From Actinophytocola algeriensis (GTDB lineage Bacteria > Actinomycetota > Actinomycetes > Mycobacteriales > Pseudonocardiaceae), in assembly GCF_014203735.1 (NCBI RefSeq), contig NZ_JACHJQ010000003.1, positions 853,326 to 917,325 of the forward strand: a DNA stretch of 64,000 nucleotides, written 5' to 3'. The notes beneath the pieces were generated by a model. It had not been told where the DNA came from, made no database searches, and saw only the letters and a program-made list of their open reading frames with translations. Shown piece after piece: positions 1 through 9,532 of this stretch. Within the stretch, counting starts at the first letter, position 1, and every line of letters begins with the position of its first letter. The position numbers and the translations under genes are program-made.

Positions 1-1
1 G

Positions 2-1636
2 GCACTCGGCTTCGCCGCCGCTGTCGCGCTGACCGCGTGCGCTGAATCCCAGCGCGACTCCCAGGACGAAGGTGGCGGCCAGACCGGCGGCACACTGACC
101 TTCGCGACCGAGGGTGCGCCGAAGCTGTTCGACCCCTTCTTCGCCACCGACGGTGCCACCTTCCGCACCTCACAGCAGATCTTCGAGGGTCTGATCGAGT
201 TCAAGGCAGGCACCGCCGATGCCGAGCCCGCGCTGGCGACCAAGTGGGACCACAGCGAGGACGGCCTCACCTGGAACTTCGAGCTCCGCGAGGGCGTGAA
301 GTTCCACGACGGCTCCGAGTTCAACGCCGAGGCCGTCTGCGCCAACTTCGACCGCTGGTACAACCAGAAGGGCGCGGGCCAGAGCCCGGCCGTGTCCGGC
401 TACTGGCAGGACAACTTCGGTGGCTTCTCCGACGGTGCGACCCCGTCGCTGTTCAAGTCGTGCGTCGCGGAGGGCAACAAGGCCGTCGTGACGCTGACCC
501 GCTCCACCTCGAAGTTCCCGGACATCCTGGGCCTGCCGTCGTTCGCGATGCAGAGCCCGACGGCGCTCGAGCAGTACAAGGCCGACGACGTCCAGGCGCA
601 GGGTGACTCGTTCGTGTACCCCGAGTACGCGACCGACCACCCGACCGGCACCGGCGCGTTCAAGTTCTCGAAGTACGACGAGGCGAACGGCACCGTCGAG
701 CTGGTCCGCAACGAGGACTACTGGGGCGAGAAGGCCAAGCTGGACAAGCTGATCCTGCGCGCCATCCCGGACGAGACCGCCCGCAAGCAGGCGCTGCAGT
801 CCGGTGACGTCGACGGCTACGACCTCCCGTCGCCCGCCGACTGGCAGGGCCTCAAGGACGACGGCTACAACGTCATGATCCGCCCGGCGTTCAACGTCTT
901 CTACCTGGGCATCGGCCAGAAGAACGTGCCCGCGCTGCGCGACCTGAAGGTCCGCCAGGCGATCGCCCACGCGATCGACCGCGAGGGCCTGGTCAAGCAG
1001 CAGCTGCCCGAGGGTTCCGAGGTCGCGGAGAACTTCTACCCGAAGACGGTCGACGGCTGGACCGACGACGTCGAGAAGTACGACTACGACCCGGAGAAGG
1101 CCAAGCAGCTGCTCGCCGACGCGGGCCAGTCGAACCTGACGGTCAACATCTACTGGCCGACCGAGGTCACCCGTCCGTACATGCCGAACCCGCAGGACAT
1201 GTTCGGCTTCATCCGGGGCAACCTGGAGGCCGTCGGCATCAAGCTGAACGTGGTCAGCAAGCCGTGGAACGGTGGCTACCTGGAGGACGTGGACTCCGGC
1301 AAGGCCGACCTGTTCCTGCTCGGCTGGAACGGTGACTACAACACGGCGGACAACTTCATCGGCAACTTCTTCTCCGACCCGAACAACCGCTTCGGCACCG
1401 GCAACTCGCCGTGGGGCGCGACGTTGTCCCAGGAGATCCAGGCCGCCGACTCGGAGCCCGACGAGGAGAAGCGCAACGGCATGTACGAGGAGCTGAACAA
1501 GAAGCTGAAGGCGGAGTACCTGCCTGCCATCCCGATCTCGCACGGTCCGCCTGCGATCGTCGTCGCCGAGAACGTGAAGGGGCTGGTCGCCAGCCCGCTC
1601 ACCGACGAGCGCTTCGACTCCGTCAGCCTCGGCTGA
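2..1636 (+). CDS. ABC importer, peptide-binding lipoprotein (family 5), 5' truncated
   Basis: Extracellular solute-binding protein of the DppA/OppA family. It captures di- or oligopeptides and delivers them to the permeases encoded next. The start lies before the window; 544 residues are visible. The visible N-terminus is a hydrophobic signal-peptide end followed by LTAC, a lipobox whose Cys would be lipidated, so the protein is membrane anchored. The family 5 hallmark (LREGVKFHDGSEF) is near residue 98, and the rest has the length and alternating Tyr/Trp/Asp content of the family. It leads a five-gene operon with short gaps or overlaps. In M. tuberculosis (from memory) dppABCD lies next to acs; here acs is about 60 kb away. 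The substrate cannot be set from sequence; peptide import is most likely. Confidence 0.93.
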   Translation, partial: ALGFAAAVALTACAESQRDSQDEGGGQTGGTLTFATEGAPKLFDPFFATDGATFRTSQQIFEGLIEFKAGTADAEPALATKWDHSEDGLTWNFELREGVKFHDGSEFNAEAVCANFDRWYNQKGAGQSPAVSGYWQDNFGGFSDGATPSLFKSCVAEGNKAVVTLTRSTSKFPDILGLPSFAMQSPTALEQYKADDVQAQGDSFVYPEYATDHPTGTGAFKFSKYDEANGTVELVRNEDYWGEKAKLDKLILRAIPDETARKQALQSGDVDGYDLPSPADWQGLKDDGYNVMIRPAFNVFYLGIGQKNVPALRDLKVRQAIAHAIDREGLVKQQLPEGSEVAENFYPKTVDGWTDDVEKYDYDPEKAKQLLADAGQSNLTVNIYWPTEVTRPYMPNPQDMFGFIRGNLEAVGIKLNVVSKPWNGGYLEDVDSGKADLFLLGWNGDYNTADNFIGNFFSDPNNRFGTGNSPWGATLSQEIQAADSEPDEEKRNGMYEELNKKLKAEYLPAIPISHGPPAIVVAENVKGLVASPLTDERFDSVSLG

Positions 1637-1672
1637 CGAAGTCCAGCTCCCACCACCACAGGACAAAGTTAG

Positions 1673-2695
1673 GTGCTTCGCTACACGGTTCGGCGGTTGC
1701 TGCAGCTCGTAATCGTCGTCGGGGTGCTGTCGCTGCTGCTGTTCGCGTGGCTCCGCTCGCTCCCAGGAGGGCCGGTCTCGGCCCTCCTGGGCGAGCGGGC
1801 GACCGCTGCGAGCCGGGCCCGGCTCACCCAAGAGCTGGGTCTGGACCAGCCGATATTCGTCCAGTACTGGAAGTTCCTCACGCGTGCCGCGTCGGGGGAC
1901 TTCGGGGTGTCGACGGGCGTGCAGCCCGGTGACACCGCGTCCGAGATCTTCCTCCAGCGGTTCCCCGCGACGCTGGAGCTGTCGTTCCTGGCGATCGTCA
2001 TCGCGATCGCCGTCGGCATCCCTCTCGGTTACCTCGCCGCCCGCCGCCGAGGTGGCTGGCTCGACAACCTGTCGATCGTCGGCTCGCTCGTCGGCGTCGC
2101 GGTGCCGGTCTTCTTCCTCGCGTTCGTGCTCAAGCAGGTGCTGGCCGTCGACCTCGGCTGGTTCCCGACGGCGGGACGCCAGGAGGGCGGCCTCGACGCC
2201 ACGCGCGTAACCGGGTTCTTCGTCCTCGACGGGGTCCTGACGCAGGAGTGGGACGCGGCGTGGGACGCGATCAGACATCTGATCCTGCCCGCGATCGCGT
2301 TGTCGAGCATCCCGTTCTCGGTGATCTTCCGGATCACCCGCGCGGCGGTGCTCGACGTCCTCGACGAGGACTTCATCCGCACCGCGGAGTCCAAGGGCCT
2401 CACCACCCCGGTCATCCGCCGCCGCCACGTGCTGCGCAACGCGATGCTGCCGGTGGTCACCACCATCGGCCTGCAGACCGGTGCGTTGCTCGCCGGCGCG
2501 GTGCTGACCGAGAAGGTGTTCGCGTTCCCCGGTATCGGGCAGGCGCTGGCGCTCGGGTTCGAACGCCGTGACTATCCGGTGCTGTTGTTGCTGATCCTCT
2601 GTGCCGCCGGGGTGTTCGTGCTGATCAACATGCTGGTCGACCTGTCCTACGCGTTGATCGATCCGCGCATCCGCACGGCAGGTGGTGCCCGGTGA
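1673..2695 (+). CDS. ABC importer permease, DppB/OppB type
   Basis: First membrane subunit of the peptide importer, 340 residues, the usual size for DppB. It starts at GTG with the common N-terminus MLRYTVRRLLQL, then one membrane span, a periplasmic loop with the GLDQPI motif, and five more spans. The binding-protein-dependent transport signature (RITRAAVLDVLDEDFIRTAESKG, near residues 222-244, contacts the ATPase) is intact. It follows the binding protein by 36 bases. Its stop overlaps the start of the second permease (GTGA), so the two are probably translationally coupled. Confidence 0.93.
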   Translation: MLRYTVRRLLQLVIVVGVLSLLLFAWLRSLPGGPVSALLGERATAASRARLTQELGLDQPIFVQYWKFLTRAASGDFGVSTGVQPGDTASEIFLQRFPATLELSFLAIVIAIAVGIPLGYLAARRRGGWLDNLSIVGSLVGVAVPVFFLAFVLKQVLAVDLGWFPTAGRQEGGLDATRVTGFFVLDGVLTQEWDAAWDAIRHLILPAIALSSIPFSVIFRITRAAVLDVLDEDFIRTAESKGLTTPVIRRRHVLRNAMLPVVTTIGLQTGALLAGAVLTEKVFAFPGIGQALALGFERRDYPVLLLLILCAAGVFVLINMLVDLSYALIDPRIRTAGGAR

Positions 2696-3627
2696 TGAGC
2701 ACGAAGTCCAAGATCGACGCGCTCGCGGCGACCGCGGGCAAGATCGGCGACGACCCCGGCGTGAGCGTGGCCGCCGCCGCGTGGCGCAGGCTGCGCCGCA
2801 ACCCGGTGTTCCTCACCGGCGCGGTGATCATCACCGCGTTCATCGTGCTGGCGATCCTGGCGCCGTTCATCGCGCCGCACGACCCGACCGACCCGATGCT
2901 GGGCGACCAGGTCGTCAAGGCCCGCAACCAGATCCCGGAGTCGCAGGAGGGGCACCCCCTCGGGGGTGACCAGGTGGGCCGCGACCTGCTGTCCCGGCTT
3001 CTGGTCGGCTCACAGCAGACGTTGCTGGTCGGCGTGCTGGCCACGCTGATCGGGCTCACGGGCGGGCTGATCCTCGGCACACTGGCCGGTGCGCTCGGCG
3101 GCTGGGTCGACAGCCTGGTCATGCGCGCGGTCGACGTCATGCTGTCGATCCCGGGCCTGCTGCTGGCGGTGTCGATCGGTGCGCTGTTCGCGCAACCGAA
3201 CATCTACACGCTGATCGTCGCCGTCGCGACGGTGCAGATACCGATCTTCGCGCGCCTGTTGCGGGGCTCCATGCTCGCGCAACGGCACAGCGACCACGTG
3301 CTGGCCGCGCGTGCGCTCGGCGTGAAACAGCGGGCCATCGTGTTCCGGCACATGCTGCCGAACTCGCTCGGCCCGGTGATCGTCCAGTCCACGCTGGTCC
3401 TCGCGATCTCCATCATCGAGGCGGCGGGCCTGTCGTTCCTCGGTCTCGGCAACCCCGACGACCGGATCCCGGAGTGGGGGCAGATGCTCGGCCGGGCGCA
3501 GAACGTGATCGACAGCCACCCGCAGCTCGCCTTCTGGCCTGCCGGTTGCATCATCGTGGTGGCGCTCGGCTTCACGCTCATGGGTGAGTCGCTGCGCGAG
3601 GCCCTCGACCCGAAGAGCAGGCGCTAG
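2692..3627 (+). CDS. ABC importer permease, DppC/OppC type
   Basis: Second membrane subunit, 311 residues. It has a long cytoplasmic N-terminus with the DppC-typical AWRRLRRNPVFLTGA segment before the first span, then PLGGDQVGRDLLSRLLVGSQ, typical of OppC proteins, and a C-terminal EAAGLSFLGLG signature. GTG at 2692 overlaps the previous stop by four bases; ATG at 2695 is an alternative start three bases on. The stop TAG at 3625-3627 abuts copy 1 of the 69-base intercistronic element, which separates it from the first ATPase gene. Confidence 0.93.
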   Translation: MMSTKSKIDALAATAGKIGDDPGVSVAAAAWRRLRRNPVFLTGAVIITAFIVLAILAPFIAPHDPTDPMLGDQVVKARNQIPESQEGHPLGGDQVGRDLLSRLLVGSQQTLLVGVLATLIGLTGGLILGTLAGALGGWVDSLVMRAVDVMLSIPGLLLAVSIGALFAQPNIYTLIVAVATVQIPIFARLLRGSMLAQRHSDHVLAARALGVKQRAIVFRHMLPNSLGPVIVQSTLVLAISIIEAAGLSFLGLGNPDDRIPEWGQMLGRAQNVIDSHPQLAFWPAGCIIVVALGFTLMGESLREALDPKSRR

Positions 3628-3694
3628 TGAGCGGAGCTTGCGGAGCGAACCATCAGCACCGCGGTTCCTCGGAGCCTGCGAGGAGGAACCGATA

Positions 3695-3695
<1 letters not shown>
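3627..3695 (+). repeat. Intercistronic structured element, copy 1
   Basis: Fills the whole gap between the second permease and the first ATPase. The left arm GAGCGGAGCTTGCGGAGCGA (3629-3648) is identical in all four copies. The right hairpin (3662-3691) has stem CGGTTCCTC/GAGGAACCG around the constant loop GGAGCCTGCGAG. The downstream Shine-Dalgarno AGGAGG (3681-3686) lies across the loop and the 3' stem. GTG at 3627 overlaps the upstream TAG, and a 22-codon micro-ORF (beginning MSGACGA) ends in TAG overlapping the next GTG start at 3695. That the element controls coupling of translation is inference. Confidence 0.75.
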
Positions 3696-4689
<994 letters not shown>

Positions 4690-4693
<4 letters not shown>

Positions 4694-5829
4694 CCGCGCC
4701 AGCCACAGAGCCGGCCGCACCGGCCGCACACCCCCTCATCGAGGCCGACGACATCAAGGTGCACTTCCCGATCAAGCGCGGGATCGTGCTGGACCGGACC
4801 GTCGGCCACGTGTACGCGGTCGACGGTGTCGACCTGGTGGTCAACCGGGGTGAGACGTACGGCCTGGTCGGCGAGTCCGGCTGCGGCAAGTCCACGCTCG
4901 GCCGCGCGATGCTGAAGCTCACCGAGCCGACCAGCGGCAGGGTCCTGTTCGACGGGGTCGACCTGTCGGCCATGAAGGGCGAGAAGCTGCGCACCATGCG
5001 GCGGCGCATGCAGATGGTCTTCCAGGACCCGATGTCGTCGCTGGACCCGCGCCAGTCGGTGGAGTCGCTGCTGGTCGAGGGCATGCGCGCGCACAACCTC
5101 GACAAGGGCAAGGAGTCGACCGGCAAGCGTTTGCGGGAGCTGCTGTCGGCGGTCGGCCTGCCGAGCACCGCGCTGCGCAAGTACCCGCACGAGTTCTCCG
5201 GCGGCCAGCGCCAGCGCATCGGCATCGCCCGCGCGCTGACGGTCGAGCCGGACCTGATCGTCGCGGACGAGCCGGTGTCGGCGCTGGACGTGTCCGTGCA
5301 GGCGCAGGTGATCAACCTGCTGGAGGACCTGCAGGACGAGTTCGGCCTCACCTACCTGGTGATCGCCCACGACCTGGCGGTCGTCCGGCACATCTCCGAC
5401 CGCGTCGGCGTGATGTACCTGGGCGGCCTGGTCGAGGAGGCGACGTCCGACGACCTGTACGCCGAGCCGCTGCACCCGTACACGCGGGCGCTGCTGTCGG
5501 CCGTGCCGGTGCCGGACCCGGTGGTCGAGGACCGCCGCGAGCGCATCCTCCTGGCCGGCGACCTGCCCTCGCCCGCGCGCCCGCCGACAGGCTGCCGGTT
5601 CCACACGCGCTGCCCCTGGAAGCAGGCGGAGAAGTGCGACACCGAGCGGCCTGCGCTGCGCGAGATCACGCCGGGCCACCGCGTGGCGTGCCACTGGGCC
5701 GAGGACATCCGCGACGGCAAGATCCGGGCACACGAGGTGAAGCCCGAGCTGGTCGAGATGGAATGGGACGCCCCGGACGACGCCTCGCTGGCCGGCCCCG
5801 CGTCCGTCACGGAGACGCTCGGCCCCTGA
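4690..5829 (+). CDS. ABC importer ATPase, DppF/OppF type
   Basis: Second ATPase of the importer, 379 residues. Walker A is GESGCGKS, the signature is [15 protein letters not shown], Walker B is [12 protein letters not shown] and the switch is [10 protein letters not shown]-terminal oligopeptide-ABC domain ([15 protein letters not shown]) is followed by an acidic tail of about 40 residues. The OppF-type insertion before Walker A ([21 protein letters not shown]) separates it from the DppD partner. GTG at 4690 overlaps the previous stop. It is the last gene of the operon; a strong hairpin follows at 5850. Confidence 0.93.
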
Positions 5830-5849
5830 CCGCGACGATGTGCCTGGCA

Positions 5850-5879
5850 CCCGGCCGGTGGAGCCACCCACCGGCCGGG
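5850..5879. terminator. Hairpin terminator between convergent genes
   Basis: Perfect 12-base-pair stem CCCGGCCGGTGG/CCACCGGCCGGG with a 6-base loop, 20 bases after the importer operon and before the convergent end of the DinB-like gene. There is no U-tract, as is common in high-GC actinomycetes. It could serve both strands. Confidence 0.7.
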
Positions 5880-5916
5880 GCCCGGCGCAGGAACCCGCCG
5901 CGGGCGAAGCGGCCGG

Positions 5917-6537
5917 TCACAGGGCGGCCGTCACCAGGCCGACGCCTGAGCCGGTGAGCGTGGCGAGGCCGGCAGGCCGGCCGGTGGCGACCAGCAGCAG
6001 GTCGCCGACCGGGCCGCGCAGCTCGCGGGGGCCGTCACCCGCGGACCAGTCGCAGTCGGTGGCGACCAGGCGCACGCCTGTGAACCGTTTGCGGGCGCCG
6101 TAGAACCTGCTGGTCCGGACGTGTTCCAGTGCGGCGGTAGTCTGTTCGACCGGCATCGGGCGGGCGACGCCGAGCGGCCGGGCCACGTCCTGGCCGTGCA
6201 CGATCGCGTCGACCAGCGGGTCCAGCGGCGCGGCGCCGGGAGTGCGGCGGGCCGAGCCCGCGGTCTCCCTCAGCTGCGCGATCAGCTCCTGCCTGCTGAA
6301 ACGGGCCACGCGGTCGCGCGCGAAGTTGTCCACCATGCGGTCGAAGTCGCCCATGGCCTTCAGCATGCCCGTGAACATCACGAACCCGGTGGTGCGTGTC
6401 GACATGGTCATGTGGGCGGCGACGTGCAGCACGGTCCAGCCGTCGCACAGGGAGGGCGCCTGCCACTCGTGGTCGGTGAGGCTGTCGAAGAGGTCGGCCA
6501 GGCTGAGGCGTTCGTCGCGGGTCCAGTCGAGGATCAT
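5917..6537 (-). CDS. Maleylpyruvate isomerase N-terminal/DinB-like protein (TIGR03085-type)
   Basis: About 206 residues. The N-terminal WTRDERLSLADLFDSLTDHEWQAPSLCDGWTVLHVAAHM is typical of the actinobacterial DinB/maleylpyruvate-isomerase family, with His residues in AAHM and in IVHGQD that could form the metal site. Such proteins are thought to be mycothiol-dependent transferases or hydrolases; the substrate here is unknown. Starting at MILDWTRD (6537) fits the family best. An upstream in-frame ATG at 6573 would give a more usual distance but lacks a clear ribosome site, and GGAGG lies only one base before 6537, too close to serve that start. It is probably monocistronic. Confidence 0.75.
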   Translation of the reverse strand: MILDWTRDERLSLADLFDSLTDHEWQAPSLCDGWTVLHVAAHMTMSTRTTGFVMFTGMLKAMGDFDRMVDNFARDRVARFSRQELIAQLRETAGSARRTPGAAPLDPLVDAIVHGQDVARPLGVARPMPVEQTTAALEHVRTSRFYGARKRFTGVRLVATDCDWSAGDGPRELRGPVGDLLLVATGRPAGLATLTGSGVGLVTAAL

Positions 6538-6672
6538 GCCTCCACTACGAACGGGAGTCGCCGGGATGGACATCCGGTCCGGACCAGTCCTGGCGGCATG
6601 GTGGTGCCCCGTACCCCGCGGCACTTGCGGCGCTCGACTGGATCTCCAGCGCGAACCGGAACGATCACGCGC

Positions 6673-6710
6673 GGGGGCGGGTCTCGTAAGGGGTTGCCGG
6701 GCCCGCCCCC
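6673..6710 (-). terminator. leuA terminator hairpin
   Basis: Stem GGGGGCGGG/CCCGCCCCC with a 20-base loop, starting eight bases after the leuA stop on the minus strand. There is no U-tract. Confidence 0.65.
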
Positions 6711-6717
6711 AAGCGCG

Positions 6718-8547
<1,830 letters not shown>

Positions 8548-8559
8548 CTACGGACGAAC

Positions 8560-8596
8560 GACCGGCAAGGCTTCGCCCCGCGGCGGGGAGCCGGTC
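8560..8596 (-). terminator. leuA attenuator hairpin
   Basis: Lies between the leader peptide stop and leuA. The outer stem is GACCGGC/GCCGGTC and the inner stem is CCCCG/CGGGG. It starts four bases after the leader stop, so ribosome position on the Leu codons could decide whether it or an alternative fold forms. No long U-tract is seen, so it may act on translation or be an unusual terminator. Confidence 0.6.
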
Positions 8597-8599
8597 TGG

Positions 8600-8641
8600 T
8601 CAGGCCCCGTCGCGGCAACGAAGGAGGAGAGCACGTGCCAC
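8600..8641 (-). CDS. leuA leader peptide (MARALLLRCRDGA)
   Basis: A 13-residue ORF starting at GTG on the same strand as leuA, 80 bases upstream of its start. It contains three consecutive Leu codons (CTC CTC CTT) at positions 5-7, which suits a leucine-sensing attenuator. Leader peptides rich in Leu upstream of leuA are known in streptomycetes and corynebacteria. A -10 box TAGGCT ends 7 bases before the GTG, so the message is probably leaderless. Stalling at the Leu codons when leucyl-tRNA is low would alter folding of the hairpin at 8560-8596. Confidence 0.75.
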   Translation of the reverse strand: MARALLLRCRDGA

Positions 8642-8648
8642 GGCCGAC

Positions 8649-8654
8649 AGCCTA
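8649..8654 (-). promoter_or_regulatory. -10 element (TAGGCT) for the leuA leader transcript
   Basis: TAGGCT on the minus strand, 7 bases before the GTG of the leader peptide. It matches the TANNNT -10 pattern, with the transcription start expected at or next to the start codon. Confidence 0.5.
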
Positions 8655-8767
8655 GCCAGGGATCGCTGCGAACACGAAGCGGCCCTCTCACATCGTGGGC
8701 CGAACGGACTACCCGGATTGCTCCGGTGAAAGAGTTTCGTCACACGCATGCTGGGCATCCACCCTGC

Positions 8768-9061
8768 ATGACAACTCGTAGATGGAGCCGCACGGGAAGT
8801 GGGACCGCTGCGCGTGTCGTCCAGCTCATCGGGGCGGTCTTCGCGCTCATCGAGGTCGTCTACATCCTGCTGAACCTGTTCGGCGCGAACGCGGGCAACG
8901 CCTTCTTCCGTTTCATCCAGTCGATGGCAGAACCGCTGGCGCTGTTCTTCCCCGGTTTGTTCACCTTCGCCAACAAGTCGCTCGAGACAATCGTGAACTA
9001 CGGTCTCGCCGCCGTGTTCTGGCTGCTCGTCGCCGGCTTGATCGCGCGAGTCGTATCCTGA
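8768..9061 (+). CDS. Small membrane protein, first of a tandem pair
   Basis: 97 residues. A basic N-terminus (MTTRRWSRTGS) leads into a membrane span (VVQLIGAVFALIEVVYILLN). A conserved amphipathic middle (FIQSMAEPLALFFPGLFT) and a second span (VNYGLAAVFWLLVAGLIARVV) follow. The next gene is clearly a paralogue with the same plan. Function unknown; two-span proteins of this kind in actinomycetes are usually annotated as hypothetical. It is divergent from leuA. No strong Shine-Dalgarno was seen before the ATG. Confidence 0.75.
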   Translation: MTTRRWSRTGSGTAARVVQLIGAVFALIEVVYILLNLFGANAGNAFFRFIQSMAEPLALFFPGLFTFANKSLETIVNYGLAAVFWLLVAGLIARVVS

Positions 9062-9085
9062 TGACGAACGTGCCAGACTCCCACC

Positions 9086-9385
9086 ATGGCCACCGTGACC
9101 CGGTCGAACGTGGTGGGAGTCCTGGCAGGCGCCGTCCGCTGGGCCGGACTGGCATTCGCCGTCGTACTGGTGGTGCACGTTCTCCTCACGGTGGGCAACG
9201 CCAATCCGGCGAACGGCATCACGCGGTTCTTCTCGTCCGTCGCGGAACCGCTCGCGCTGGCGTTCAAGGACCTCTTCACCCCGGAGAACACGCAGCTGCG
9301 GGTGCTCGTGAACTACGGGCTCGCGGCGCTGTTCTGGCTGATCGTGTCCTCGGTTTTGTCACGCCTGATCCGACGCCTGGCGTGA
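9086..9385 (+). CDS. Small membrane protein, second of a tandem pair
   Basis: 99 residues, paralogous to the preceding gene. Shared features are two membrane spans, a central N.....RFF.S.AEPLAL motif, and VNYGLAALFWL at the start of the second span, ending in a basic tail (SRLIRRLA). Similarity is strongest in the second half, so this is a tandem duplication that has diverged. Its start is 24 bases after the first copy's stop, so they are probably co-transcribed. The role is unknown; the AEPLAL segment may be a re-entrant or interface helix. Confidence 0.75.
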   Translation: MATVTRSNVVGVLAGAVRWAGLAFAVVLVVHVLLTVGNANPANGITRFFSSVAEPLALAFKDLFTPENTQLRVLVNYGLAALFWLIVSSVLSRLIRRLA

Positions 9386-9460
9386 GTCGCGCAACTGTCC
9401 TGGGTGCCAGTCGGGGGTTCCCAGTCCTGCTGCCGGCCGTCCGGGCGTGGTGAGCGTTCG

Positions 9461-9493
9461 CCGGTGGCGCCCTCTGGTGGGGGGCGCCACCGG
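9461..9493 (+). terminator. Hairpin terminator after the small membrane gene pair
   Basis: Perfect 11-base-pair stem CCGGTGGCGCC/GGCGCCACCGG with an 11-base loop, followed by GTCTTGCG. It separates the membrane gene pair from fadD3. Confidence 0.65.
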
Positions 9494-9510
9494 GTCTTGC
9501 GCACACTTTA

Positions 9511-9524
9511 TAGAACGTGTTCTA
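9511..9524 (+). promoter_or_regulatory. KstR-type operator overlapping the fadD3 promoter
   Basis: TAGAACGTGTTCTA is a perfect inverted repeat (TAGAAC/GTTCTA around GT) and matches the KstR consensus TnnAACnnGTTnnA exactly. It overlaps a possible -10 (TCTAGT, 9521-9526), with TTGCGC (9497-9502) as -35 at an 18-base spacing. The fadD3 GTG is at 9533. Repressor binding here would block transcription until a sterol CoA ester is present. Confidence 0.7.
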
Positions 9525-9532
9525 GTTGATCC

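Noticed and set aside
170-2428. 752-codon open frame on the minus strand opposite the peptide importer genes
   Set aside because: Arg/Val/Gly-rich antisense translation of a high-GC coding region; no motif, and the plus strand has clear family motifs throughout.
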